Shown piece after piece: positions 45,850 to 53,878 of a DNA stretch of 64,000 bases (the first letter of the stretch is position 1; the number at the start of each line of letters is the position of its first letter). The stretch is from Candidatus Poribacteria bacterium (GTDB lineage Bacteria > Poribacteria > WGA-4E > WGA-3G), in the NCBI GenBank assembly GCA_022821495.1, contig JAJEDN010000023.1, positions 62,001-126,000 on the forward strand, given 5' to 3'. A program made the translations under genes and the position numbers. Below the pieces are notes generated by a model. It had not been told where the DNA came from, did no database searches, and worked only from the letters and a program-made list of their open reading frames with translations.

Positions 45850-47295
45850 CTACAGATAAGGATAGGTAACATCGGCGTGATAGTTTGGTAGTAAGGCATC
45901 ATGCGTTTGTCCAGCTATGAGACTTGTGCCATCTGTAAAGCCCTCTGGACGGTCCCGGAGAAACTCAATCAGGCGATTACGCCAAGGTGTTAGGAGGGTT
46001 TCAGCTTCGCTCAGGTTTGCAAGATCGTGTGTTTCATGGGGATCGTCCTGCAGATTAAAGAGATGTTCTTTGCCGGTTTGGGAATACCAGATGTACTTAT
46101 GGTGTCCATCGGTTATATAGTGGTTGCCGTGATTGTATTCGTAACAACCAGAATGCTCACCGTGAAGGCAATCTCGCACCCGGTCGGTATCTCCTCGCAT
46201 GATGGGCAATAGGCTTTTACCGGTACAGGTGCTCGGAATTTCAACGCCAGCTGCATCCAGAATAGTGGGCATGATGTCTTGTAGTCCGACAGGGGTCTGA
46301 CAGACGGATTCTTTCGGATAACCCCATCTCGCTGGTGCCCGCATCAAAAAAGGCACTCGTGCTGAGGCTTCGTAGGGCCAAGTTTTGCGATACAGATTGT
46401 GATCGCCGAGCATTTCACCGTGATCGGAAGTGAAAATAACCAGACAGTCGTTCATACCACCCATCACTTGGATCAGACGACCGATCTGATCGTCGATGAA
46501 ATTAATCATCCCGTAGTAAGCGGCACGGGCACATTGCATATCGTAGTTGTCAAGACAGATTTCCCAAGCGTTTGGGTTCAATCCTTTTTGAGGTTCCTTA
46601 AATTCGGGTGCCCAGTCACCAACCACAGGTGCCGGGAGATCCCGCTGGATGTAGCGGTGGTAATAGTGAGCCGGTGGTGTCAGCGGTGGGTGGGGATCTA
46701 TAAAAGAGATATTGAGAAAGAAGGGCACTGTCGGGTCTCGTTGCCGCAGAAAATTGAGGGCGCGATCAATACACCAGAAGGTGTGCATCTGCTCTTCGGG
46801 CAGATGATGCGGGCGACCCACCCAGCCATTGGCGGATATACCGTGAGCCACACCCGGATCAGCGTCGTTGCGGTGATGGTATTGCCGCAACCAATTGACA
46901 TAGTCGTTGTTATCTCCACGGGTGGCATCAGCCAACTGAAGGTGATCGAAGCCGTATCGCTTGCGTGGCGGGTTCAGATGCAGTTTGCCGATCATCTCGG
47001 TTTGGTAGCCGGCTGCCGACAATTCGCCTGCCAATGTGTGTGGAGGATTCCACGCTGCCGCTTTGAATCCGACACCACCGTTGGCTGCTGGCGCGGTTCC
47101 GGTCATCAGGCTGCGCCGTGCTGGAATACAACTCGGACATTCGGCATACCCGCGCCGAAAATGCGTGCCGGTGCGACCAATCCAATCCAGGTTTGGTGTC
47201 TGCAAGCAGTCAGGACCATCGGGATCCAAACCGAGACAGTCGCCGCGTTGTTGGTCGGTAGTGATTAAAAGAATATTTGGAGAAGTGTTAGGCAT
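45850..47295 (-). CDS. Sulfatase (alkaline-phosphatase superfamily, formylglycine type)
   Basis: A 481-residue arylsulfatase-like hydrolase of sulfate esters. ILLITTDQQRGD binds the metal; the modified Cys is in CPSCIPARRSLMTG (C-x-P-x-R), so it needs formylglycine-generating enzyme, which is not in the window. IVGKLHLNP-like (MIGKLHLNPP), DHGEMLGDHNLYRK and the HEPTHDLxN-type ending (DDPHETHDLANL) complete the family pattern. Start 47295 has GGAG 6 nt upstream. No signal peptide is seen, so it may be cytoplasmic. Sulfatases are abundant in Planctomycetes- and Poribacteria-like genomes that eat sulfated polysaccharides. Confidence 0.92.
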   Translation of the reverse strand: MPNTSPNILLITTDQQRGDCLGLDPDGPDCLQTPNLDWIGRTGTHFRRGYAECPSCIPARRSLMTGTAPAANGGVGFKAAAWNPPHTLAGELSAAGYQTEMIGKLHLNPPRKRYGFDHLQLADATRGDNNDYVNWLRQYHHRNDADPGVAHGISANGWVGRPHHLPEEQMHTFWCIDRALNFLRQRDPTVPFFLNISFIDPHPPLTPPAHYYHRYIQRDLPAPVVGDWAPEFKEPQKGLNPNAWEICLDNYDMQCARAAYYGMINFIDDQIGRLIQVMGGMNDCLVIFTSDHGEMLGDHNLYRKTWPYEASARVPFLMRAPARWGYPKESVCQTPVGLQDIMPTILDAAGVEIPSTCTGKSLLPIMRGDTDRVRDCLHGEHSGCYEYNHGNHYITDGHHKYIWYSQTGKEHLFNLQDDPHETHDLANLSEAETLLTPWRNRLIEFLRDRPEGFTDGTSLIAGQTHDALLPNYHADVTYPYL

Positions 47296-47364
47296 TTCAG
47301 ACTCCAGGTCGCACACGTTAAGCGATGATTCAACACTGTATTGGGTTGAGAGTCCAAGCGGTGA

Positions 47365-48432
47365 TTAATTGAGGAGTTCGTAGAAGAAGTTACGACGTTT
47401 GGGGATATATCCGAGCTCCGCTATAGTCCGTTCGATTTCCTCAATCGGCATACAATAGACTGTCCCGGCTTTGCTAACGACATTCTCTTCTATCATCGTG
47501 CCACCCATATCATTCGCACCGAACTTCAGCGATAGCTGCCCAATCTTCGGACCTTGGGTGACCCAGGAGGACTGAAAGTTGTCAAAATTGTCTAAAAATA
47601 ATCGGGAGATCGCAAGCGTTTTGAGGTATTCAAAACTTCCCGCAGGTGGTATATGTTCCATACGCGTGTTTGCGGGTTGTAGAGACCAGCAGATAAAAGC
47701 AGTAAATCCACCCGTTTCATCTTGCAAATCGCGGAGACGCACGAGGTGCTCAACGCGTTCGGCATAACTTTCTACATGCCCATACATCATCGTCGCACTT
47801 GATTTCAATCCAACGAGATGTCCTTGCCGCATGACTTCCAGCCATTCATCAGCGGTACATTTTTTCGGACTAATTTCATCGCGGGCATGGTCAGTGAGAA
47901 TTTCCGCCCCTCCTCCGGGAATCGAATCAAGCCCAGCATCTCGCAAGCGGATGAGCATTTCTCGCAACGACATACGGTTAATCTTCGCAAACCAGTCTAA
48001 CTCCGGTGGCGAAAATCCATGGATATGGATCCGATAATTCGCTTTAATCCAGCGCAGCAGATCTTCGTACCAATCAAGTTTGAGTTTCGGGTGTAATCCA
48101 CCCTGCATCAGAATCAACTCACCGCCAAGATCAAGTGTTTCTTGTATTTTTTTTCCTAACGCATCGCGTTCCATGACATAGGCATCTGGATCTTTACGAT
48201 GCCGGTAGAAAGCACAGAAATCACAATCGACGTAGCACCAATTGGTATAGTTAATGTTCCGGTCAACGATATACGTGACGTAGCCTTCGGGATGCTTTCG
48301 TTGCCGAATAACATCCGCTGCGTGTCCTAAGGCGAGCAGATCATGACTTTTGAAAAGCGTCAGGCAGTCGTCAAAGTCTAACCGTTCCCCGGCAAGCGAT
48401 TTTTCAAGAATAGGCTGGATATTTGTATCCAT
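47365..48432 (-). CDS. mqnC: Cyclic dehypoxanthinyl futalosine synthase MqnC
   Basis: A radical SAM enzyme of the futalosine pathway to menaquinone; it converts dehypoxanthinyl futalosine to its cyclic form. The [4Fe-4S] cluster Cys are in CYVDCDFCAFYR (CxxxCxxC, about 65-75), followed by GGELILMQGGLHPKLKLDWYEDLLRWIK, the MqnC/MqnE signature, and the C-terminal GAND-MGGTMIEENV and YCMPIEEIERTI. Length 355 aa is normal. GAAGGAACTT upstream sets the start. No other mqn genes are present here. Confidence 0.93.
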   Translation of the reverse strand: MDTNIQPILEKSLAGERLDFDDCLTLFKSHDLLALGHAADVIRQRKHPEGYVTYIVDRNINYTNWCYVDCDFCAFYRHRKDPDAYVMERDALGKKIQETLDLGGELILMQGGLHPKLKLDWYEDLLRWIKANYRIHIHGFSPPELDWFAKINRMSLREMLIRLRDAGLDSIPGGGAEILTDHARDEISPKKCTADEWLEVMRQGHLVGLKSSATMMYGHVESYAERVEHLVRLRDLQDETGGFTAFICWSLQPANTRMEHIPPAGSFEYLKTLAISRLFLDNFDNFQSSWVTQGPKIGQLSLKFGANDMGGTMIEENVVSKAGTVYCMPIEEIERTIAELGYIPKRRNFFYELLN

Positions 48433-48515
48433 TTAGAAGTTCCTTCAATCCATAAAACTAATATCTCAATTTTAACATTTTTCAGATAGTTTGTCAACTT
48501 TTCTGTGATTTTAAT

Positions 48516-48545
48516 TTGACTTTTGAAAGAAATATTAGGTATAAT
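48516..48545 (+). promoter_or_regulatory. sigma70 promoter for rpoZ
   Basis: TTGACT (48516-48521), 18-nt spacer, TATAAT (48540-48545), about 48 nt before the rpoZ ATG. Confidence 0.65.
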
Positions 48546-48592
48546 TGTAACACACTTATCTAAATCTGTATTTATAATGTGGAGGGCAAAAA

Positions 48593-48940
48593 ATGAGTGA
48601 AGTGGTTTACAATGAGGACTTGGTAAAAACAGTAGAAAATAAATATCTTGCAGTCAATGTTGCAGCGAAACGCGCCAGAGATATAAATGCAAACGGTCTA
48701 CCTCTCGCCCCTTCAAGTGCCGGAGATAAAAAAAAGAAACCCGTTGCTGTAGCGACCCAAGAGTTGATTGACGGAAAACTCCGCTTTAAAGAGGGTGAAG
48801 CAAAGGTGTCTGTCTCCAATACACCTCCGATTTTTACAGATGTTGAAGAATCAGAAGAGGCTGGTCCGGATATATTTGACGAGGAACTGCTCGAACAGGG
48901 AGCAGATACAGAAGTAGAGGAACGTGAAGAAGGGTTGTAG
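48593..48940 (+). CDS. rpoZ: RNA polymerase omega subunit
   Basis: The small omega subunit that aids assembly of RNA polymerase. Residues about 15-75 contain the family core NKYLAVNVAAKRARDINANG and KKPVAVATQELIDGKL. The C-terminal 40 residues are very acidic (EESEEAGPDIFDEELL), an extension seen in some lineages. GGAGGG 9 nt upstream sets the start. Length 115 aa is somewhat above the usual 70-100. Confidence 0.9.
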   Translation: MSEVVYNEDLVKTVENKYLAVNVAAKRARDINANGLPLAPSSAGDKKKKPVAVATQELIDGKLRFKEGEAKVSVSNTPPIFTDVEESEEAGPDIFDEELLEQGADTEVEEREEGL

Positions 48941-49019
48941 TACCGATACCGATTCACTGTGCGCCAGAGCTTCCTTATTACTTCTATGGGAAGACCTAAC
49001 GCGAAAAAATCGGAATCAT

Positions 49020-49048
49020 TTGACAATCTCCAATAAAGTGGATATAAT
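49020..49048 (+). promoter_or_regulatory. Consensus sigma70 promoter for the tRNA cluster
   Basis: TTGACA (49020-49025), 17-nt spacer, TATAAT (49043-49048), 11 nt before the first tRNA. Confidence 0.8.
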
Positions 49049-49059
49049 TATAAGGTGTT

Positions 49060-49131
49060 GCTGACGTGGCTCAATGGTAGAGCAAGTGATTTGTAATCAC
49101 TAGGTTGGAGGTTCGATTCCTCTCGTCAGCT
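49060..49131 (+). tRNA. tRNA-Thr (anticodon TGT)
   Basis: 72-nt cloverleaf: acceptor GCTGACG/CGTCAGC, D-arm GCTC..GAGC, anticodon arm AGTGA/TCACT with loop TTTGTAA, T-arm GGAGGTTCGATTCCTC, discriminator T. No encoded CCA. First of a five-tRNA row leading to rpmG and secE. Confidence 0.93.
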
Positions 49132-49156
49132 TTCATCAAAGTTTTCGGTTAAGAAA

Positions 49157-49275
49157 GTTGCCATCTGGCAAGCGGGCTGCTTGTGATCCCGTTGTGGAGC
49201 AGACATAAGACGTTTCTAAGGAAACGCTAACTGCGACGAAGCACAAGCCCCCTACTTCAGTGGGTGGGCGCCTTG
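49157..49275 (+). ncRNA. ssrS: Probable 6S RNA
   Basis: Between two tRNA genes. It carries GCAAGCGGGC (49168-49177) and ACTGCGACGA (49230-49239), which match the two conserved halves of the 6S central region in E. coli (GCAAGCGGGC and AACTGCGACGAC), in the right order. Between them is an apical hairpin CGTTTC-TAAG-GAAACG (49211-49226); after the second motif a strong hairpin lies at 49247-49269. GCTTGTG (49179-49185) and CACAAGC (49242-49248) can close the core. 6S RNA binds the housekeeping RNA polymerase and inhibits it in stationary phase. Ends are estimates. Short (about 120 nt) compared with the common 160-190. Confidence 0.5.
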
Positions 49276-49280
49276 ACAAT

Positions 49281-49362
49281 GGGGGTATGCTAGAGCGGTC
49301 AAATAGGGCAGACTGTAAATCTGTTGGCTATGCCTACGGTGGTTCGAATCCATCTGCCCCCA
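49281..49362 (+). tRNA. tRNA-Tyr (anticodon GTA)
   Basis: 82-nt gene with long variable arm: acceptor GGGGGTA/TGCCCCC, anticodon loop CTGTAAA, T-arm GTGGTTCGAATCCAT, discriminator A, no CCA. It is 5 nt after the probable 6S RNA. Confidence 0.92.
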
Positions 49363-49480
49363 TCTGCTTTTACACTGAGCAGTATCATAGCGGGATCAAT
49401 ATAGAGCAGGCTTGCAGGTTTTCCCTCAAAATTCCAGATCACCCAGCCTTAGCAATATACTACGCTATTGTTTATCTGAT

Positions 49481-49553
49481 GCGGGAGTAGCTCAGCTGGT
49501 AGAGCATTGGCCTTCCAAGCCATGTGTCGCGGGTTCGATTCCCGTCTCCCGCT
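49481..49553 (+). tRNA. tRNA-Gly (anticodon TCC)
   Basis: 73-nt cloverleaf: acceptor GCGGGAG/CTCCCGC, anticodon loop CTTCCAA, T-arm GCGGGTTCGATTCCCGT, discriminator T, no encoded CCA. Confidence 0.93.
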
Positions 49554-49572
49554 TGTTGAAATGTTTATTTTT

Positions 49573-49648
<76 letters not shown>

Positions 49649-49671
49649 TTTACCGAAAGTAGGGGTTTATT

Positions 49672-49824
49672 ATGCCGAGAGACATTGTAACATTAGCATG
49701 TGATGTATGCAATCAGCGGAATTATGTAACAACCCGGAACCGACGAACGCAGCAAAATCGCTATGAACGCAAAAAGTATTGTCGGTTCTGTCGGAAGCAT
49801 ACACTCCATAAAGAAACACGATAG
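49672..49824 (+). CDS. rpmG: 50S ribosomal protein L33
   Basis: A 50-residue ribosomal protein with two CxxC pairs (CDVCNQRNY and CRFCRKH) that bind zinc, and the family's N-Y-x-T-x-[KR]-N core (NYVTTRNRR). It lies in the usual tRNA-rpmG-trnW-secE-nusG-rplK order, but tuf between tRNA-Thr and rpmG is absent. AGTAGGGG upstream acts as RBS. Confidence 0.9.
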   Translation: MPRDIVTLACDVCNQRNYVTTRNRRTQQNRYERKKYCRFCRKHTLHKETR

Positions 49825-49895
49825 TTTTTAGCACGTGCGACGGACAACGTGGCATTGGTTGTTAGACGTGTCTGTGGCACACTACAAAATCTTAC

Positions 49896-49969
49896 AGGCC
49901 AGTAGCTCCAACGGCTAGAGCGTCGGTCTCCAAAACCGAATGTTGGGGGTTCGAATCCCTCCTGGCCTG
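49896..49969 (+). tRNA. tRNA-Trp (anticodon CCA)
   Basis: 74-nt cloverleaf: acceptor AGGCCAG/CTGGCCT, anticodon arm TCGGT/ACCGA with loop CTCCAAA, T-arm GGGGGTTCGAATCCCTC, discriminator G, CCA not encoded. It lies between rpmG and secE. Confidence 0.93.
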
Positions 49970-49984
49970 CCTTTTATAATTCTT

Positions 49985-50404
49985 ATGATAACTCGCTTAA
50001 AAAAATATCTTCAAGGGATCCATCTTGAGTGGCAGAAAGTGACCAAACCGGACATAAAAGAGGTTCAGGGAAGCACGATTACTGTCATTGTCGCGTCTGC
50101 GCTGTTAGGGTTTTACATCGGGGTAATTGATGGGAACTCTGCCTTTCCGAAATGGGAGAGCCCTCTAAGTTGGCTTTTTCTTTTGGCACTGCCAATCGCT
50201 GTCTTTTTCATCGTGAAAAGTTGGGAAGACCAACCCCAAAACGATAGAGATGCTGAGGCTGCTATTAACAAGAACCGCAAAGTCATCGCAGCGGCGGTAG
50301 CTTGTATCCCTTTAGTTGCTGTACTTGTAAGCCAGTACGTTTTTAATAATTCGCTTGAGGGCTTTGGTATGGCTTTTCTCAGAACCCTTTTTATTCGGAG
50401 CTAA
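49985..50404 (+). CDS. secE: Preprotein translocase subunit SecE, with extra membrane segments
   Basis: The small subunit of the SecYEG channel. The core is at the N-terminus (ITRLKKYLQGIHLEWQKVTKPDIKEVQGST, the LEWxKVTxP pattern) followed by the essential transmembrane helix (about 36-55). It is then extended by two more hydrophobic segments (about 62-83 and 102-125), giving 139 aa in place of the 60-130 usual. Start 49985 begins the family domain and is only 15 nt after the tRNA-Trp; no SD is seen. Confidence 0.88.
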   Translation: MITRLKKYLQGIHLEWQKVTKPDIKEVQGSTITVIVASALLGFYIGVIDGNSAFPKWESPLSWLFLLALPIAVFFIVKSWEDQPQNDRDAEAAINKNRKVIAAAVACIPLVAVLVSQYVFNNSLEGFGMAFLRTLFIRS

Positions 50405-50452
50405 CGTTTTTGTGCTTCCACAGCACAAGTAACCCAACGGGTGGAACGGAAT

Positions 50453-51019
50453 ATGGACGGTTATTGGTACGTTGTTCAAATATACACTGGACATGAAAAA
50501 AAGGTCAAACTCAACCTCGACAACATGATTGCGAGGGAAAAGTTACAGGATGAAATCTTGCAGGTTAATGTCCCTGAAACCGAAGTGGTGGAAGTGAAGG
50601 ACAGCCAGCGGAAAGTTAGCGTCCGACCCTCCTATCCAGGGTACGTGCTCGTCAATACGACCCATGAACTCGGTCCGCATGTTGAGAGTACGATTGGGCA
50701 AAAAAGTTGGTCACTTATACAGGAGACACCGGGTGTCATGAATTTCTTGGGACCTACCTCACACCCGTCGCCCTTGAGTCCCACTGATGTTGAAGCGATG
50801 CTCCAGATGTCAACCGAGGAAGAGGAAGTTGCACCGGTACCCGTAATGGAATATGAGGTGGGCGATAAAGTCAAAGTAATAAACGGACCCTTTAATGGAT
50901 TCCCAGGCGAAATTGAAGAAATCGATATGGAACACCAACGCCTACGTCTGAGTATTTCGCTTTTCGGGCGTTCAACTTCTGTTGATTTGGGTTTGCTTGA
51001 AGTGGAAGAACTCAACTAA
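50453..51019 (+). CDS. nusG: Transcription termination/antitermination protein NusG
   Basis: It binds RNA polymerase and couples it to Rho or the ribosome. The N-terminal NGN domain (about 1-110, WYVVQIYTGHEKKVKLNLDN, RPSYPGYVLVNTTHE, FLGP) is followed by a KOW domain with VGDKVKVINGPFNGFPGEIEEID (about 130-150) and ending VDLGLLEVEEL. Start ATG 50453 is set by GGTGG 8 nt upstream. Length 188 aa matches the family. Confidence 0.95.
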   Translation: MDGYWYVVQIYTGHEKKVKLNLDNMIAREKLQDEILQVNVPETEVVEVKDSQRKVSVRPSYPGYVLVNTTHELGPHVESTIGQKSWSLIQETPGVMNFLGPTSHPSPLSPTDVEAMLQMSTEEEEVAPVPVMEYEVGDKVKVINGPFNGFPGEIEEIDMEHQRLRLSISLFGRSTSVDLGLLEVEELN

Positions 51020-51121
51020 AGTTGAATAAGGCATCCTAACTCTGTAATTGTGCCTAATCCTATACATCGTTTGTAGGCAAACACATTTTAGAATTCTCAT
51101 AAACCACAATAGGGAAGAACA

Positions 51122-51544
51122 ATGGCAAAAAAAGTAGCTGGTGAAGTTAAACTCCAATTAGTATCCGGGCAGGCGACACCACAACCACCTGTCGGTCCGA
51201 GTCTCGCACCCTATATGATCAATTTACAGGAGTTTATCAAATCTTTTAACGCCCAGACGCAGCATCAAACCGGCATGGTGGTGACAACCGTCATTACTTG
51301 TTATAGTGATAGGTCGTTTACGTTTAACGTAAAATCGCCGCCTGCCTCAGTTTTGCTTAAATCCGCAGCGAAGATTGCTAAAGGTTCAGGTGAACCGAAT
51401 CGAAACAAGGTCGCAACTGTTACAATGGATCAAATCCGAGAGATTGCGGAGACGAAATTACCTGACCTAAATACGACAGACTTGGATGCCGCAATGCGGA
51501 TGGTAGAAGGTACCGCCCGTAGTATGGGACTTACAATCGGATAA
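51122..51544 (+). CDS. rplK: 50S ribosomal protein L11
   Basis: L11 (140 aa) binds 23S rRNA at the GTPase-associated region and RelA/GTP factors contact it. It shows the family features [22 protein letters not shown] at the N-terminus and [24 protein letters not shown]...GTARSMGL at the C-terminus. RBS AGGGAAG before ATG. A 102-nt gap separates it from nusG. Confidence 0.97.
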   Translation: MAKKVAGEVKLQLVSGQATPQPPVGPSLAPYMINLQEFIKSFNAQTQHQTGMVVTTVITCYSDRSFTFNVKSPPASVLLKSAAKIAKGSGEPNRNKVATVTMDQIREIAETKLPDLNTTDLDAAMRMVEGTARSMGLTIG

Positions 51545-51613
51545 CGAGGCTTAGCATCCTCGGCATACGAATGGGGCGACAGCGATATGCCCCGATGACT
51601 ATCGGAGAATAAC

Positions 51614-52312
51614 ATGGCGAAGAGAGGGAAGCGATACACTGCAGGCAGCGAACAAGTAGATAGACTCCAACTGTACACCGTAGATGAAGCCGTCTCACTT
51701 GTGAAAAAAACAAGTGGCGCGAAGTTTGACGAGACAGTGGATCTCGCGTCACGCCTTGGTGTAAACGCTCAACATTCAGAGCAAAATATCCGCGGCACCG
51801 TCACACTACCGCACGGCACAGGCAAGTCAGTCCGGGTGGTCGTCTTCGCTGAAGGTGATTTGGCACGACAGGCTGAAGAAGCTGGCGCGGATTTCGTCGG
51901 AACAGACGAGCTCGTTGATAAAATCGTTGATGGATGGCTCGACTTTGACGCAACAATTGCGACACCGGACCTGATGCGCAGTATTATGCCTAAACTTGGG
52001 CGCGTCTTGGGCCCGAGAGGGTTAATGCCTAATGCCAAAGCAGGCACCGTCACAACGGACGTTTCGGAAACAATACAGAGTATTAAAGCAGGACAAATCG
52101 AATATCGAGTAGAACGTTCCTCTGGAATTGTTCACGTTCCAATCGGCAAGACCTCGTTCGAGGAAGAGAGCATTAAAGGGAACCTCAACGCTGTAATGAG
52201 TGCACTTATCGCGGCGCGCCCCTCTTCCATAAAAGGGAGATACATTCGCAGCATAGCGATTTCAGCAACGATGGGTGTCGGTATCCGAATAGATCCACAA
52301 CAATTTGCATAA
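51614..52312 (+). CDS. rplA: 50S ribosomal protein L1
   Basis: L1 (232 aa) binds 23S rRNA and regulates its own operon. It has the family motifs FDETVDLASRLGVNAQHSEQNIRGTVTLPHG, GLMPNAKAGTVT and IKGNLNAVMSAL. CGGAGA 4 nt before the ATG. Its stop is followed by a long leader with a transcription attenuator before rplJ. Confidence 0.97.
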   Translation: MAKRGKRYTAGSEQVDRLQLYTVDEAVSLVKKTSGAKFDETVDLASRLGVNAQHSEQNIRGTVTLPHGTGKSVRVVVFAEGDLARQAEEAGADFVGTDELVDKIVDGWLDFDATIATPDLMRSIMPKLGRVLGPRGLMPNAKAGTVTTDVSETIQSIKAGQIEYRVERSSGIVHVPIGKTSFEEESIKGNLNAVMSALIAARPSSIKGRYIRSIAISATMGVGIRIDPQQFA

Positions 52313-52599
52313 ACCGTAGGAGATACGATACGGGAATAGCTCTTACAACTGAATAGAGTCGTAGAACGTAGGTGCCATCGGCTTAATTGCCTACCGAGGC
52401 TTGAATGGAATAGAACATGGCTGTGCTTCTCAAAGCACACATAGAATCTTGTCGCCGCTGTTGTTCTTTCTTCTCACGTCAGCCTCCAGGCACCTGGGGG
52501 CTTTTTCTATGTGATCGTAGATCCTATTAACCTGTTTGTATGAAAACTGAAGCAGCGCGATACAGTTTCCATATAACCCACATAGAAAGGAGCTGACAC
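52313..52599 (+). promoter_or_regulatory. rplJ (L10) leader region
   Basis: A 287-nt gap between rplA and rplJ, in the place of the leader that L10-(L12)4 binds in other bacteria. It contains an intrinsic terminator at 52482-52506. No promoter was identified in it by eye, so read-through plus attenuation is likely. Confidence 0.5.
52482..52506 (+). terminator. Attenuator between rplA and rplJ
   Basis: GCCTCCAG (52482-52489) pairs with CTGGGGGC (52494-52501, one T-G) around a short loop and is followed by TTTTT. Placed in the leader, it can set the ratio of L1/L11 to L10/L12 messages. Confidence 0.6.
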
Positions 52600-53166
52600 A
52601 TGCCGAATCAGGCGAATGTTCAGCAAACAGAACAAATTCGTGAGATTTTTGAGAATGCCGATGTTGTTCTACTTACAGACTTCCAAGGGCTTACGGTCGC
52701 AGAAATTAACGAACTGCGGAACCAGCTCCGTGCAGCAAATATCGGGTACAAAGTCTGTAAAAACACATTAGTGAATGTCGTTGCAGAAGAGAGAGGCATT
52801 GAAGGGTTGGCACCTTATCTCAAAGGGAATACAGCCCTTGCCACTGGCACGGATCCAGCTGCCTCTTCAAAAATCTTACTTGAATTTGGCGAGGAACACG
52901 AAAATTTTAAAATCAAAGGCGGAATTCTTGGAACGCAGGTGGTTGACGCAGCTGGCGTTGAATCCCTCAAAGATATGCCGTCACGAGATGTCCTGGTGGC
53001 TAAGACCGTTGGACTTATCGGTGCCCCGCTCGCTGGGCTTGTCCGAACGCTCCATCATGGGTCGCCCGCTACGGGGATCGTGAATGTACTTAGCGGAACA
53101 ATACGTCAGGTAACCTCCGTGCTAACTCAGGTTGCCGCAGAGAAGAAAGAGGCGGAAAACGCCTAA
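52600..53166 (+). CDS. rplJ: 50S ribosomal protein L10
   Basis: L10 (188 aa) forms the base of the L7/L12 stalk. It shows the family pattern VVLLTDFQGLTVAEINELRNQLRAANIGYKVCKNTLV and a helical C-terminus (QVTSVLTQVAAEKKE) that binds L12. AAAGGAG 7 nt upstream. rplL follows 113 nt later. Confidence 0.97.
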   Translation: MPNQANVQQTEQIREIFENADVVLLTDFQGLTVAEINELRNQLRAANIGYKVCKNTLVNVVAEERGIEGLAPYLKGNTALATGTDPAASSKILLEFGEEHENFKIKGGILGTQVVDAAGVESLKDMPSRDVLVAKTVGLIGAPLAGLVRTLHHGSPATGIVNVLSGTIRQVTSVLTQVAAEKKEAENA

Positions 53167-53279
53167 TATTTATACTAAAATATTGCGAGGAAACGAGACA
53201 TTGGGTCTTTTTCCTGCATCGCTTGATCAGGAATTTCTAATCAAGTTGATTTAGTGCTACTTATAGAAAGGATACAAAC

Positions 53280-53687
53280 ATGGCTGCAGATATGGAAAAA
53301 TTGATTGAAGAAATTAGCAATATGACCGTTTTGGAACTCTCCGAACTCGTCAAAGCATTAGAGGATAAATTTGGTGTTAGCGCATCAGCCGCACCGGCAA
53401 TCGCTATGCCCGGCATGATGCCAGCCGCAGATGGTGCAGCCGCACCTGGCGAAGAAGAAGCCGCAGCGGAAGAGCAAACCGAATTTGATGTCCAACTCAA
53501 GGAATTCGGCGCCAATAAGATTCCAGTTATTAAAGAGGTACGTTCAATCACTGGGCTCGGCTTGAAGGAAGCGAAAGAGAAAGTCGAATCCGCACCAGTC
53601 GTCATTCAAGAAGCTGTCTCTAAAGAAGATGCTGATAAGGCGAAAGAGCAACTTGAGGAACTCGGTGCAGTCGTCGAAATTATTTAA
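53280..53687 (+). CDS. rplL: 50S ribosomal protein L7/L12
   Basis: The stalk protein (135 aa). Residues about 5-35 are the dimerisation domain ([21 protein letters not shown]), about 40-65 an Ala/Glu/Pro-rich hinge, and about 68-135 the CTD ([35 protein letters not shown]). AAAGG 7 nt upstream. It is the last gene of the operon; a terminator follows and no rpoB lies downstream. Confidence 0.97.
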   Translation: MAADMEKLIEEISNMTVLELSELVKALEDKFGVSASAAPAIAMPGMMPAADGAAAPGEEEAAAEEQTEFDVQLKEFGANKIPVIKEVRSITGLGLKEAKEKVESAPVVIQEAVSKEDADKAKEQLEELGAVVEII

Positions 53688-53744
53688 GTAAAGGTAGGCT
53701 GTCTTACATCCAGACAACGCCTGCTGAAACCACGAACCACAATA

Positions 53745-53810
53745 GGAAACCCATTATGGTTTTTGAGCATAGCAATACGCTACAGCGAACTGTAATGGGT
53801 TTCCATTTTT
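53745..53810 (+). terminator. Intrinsic terminator after rplL
   Basis: GGAAACCCATTA (53745-53756) pairs with TAATGGGTTTCC (53793-53804), a 12-bp perfect stem with an inner loop region, followed by ATTTTTG. It ends the rpl transcript about 57 nt after the rplL stop. Confidence 0.8.
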
Positions 53811-53878
53811 GTTGAAACGCTTCACAACTGTAAGTGCGGTTTTCAACTGCACCGACTGAGAATTATTGAGTGGTGCCG

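Noticed and set aside
49260..49490. 76-codon frame over tRNA-Tyr
   Set aside because: It overlaps a good tRNA and contains its sequence in translation.
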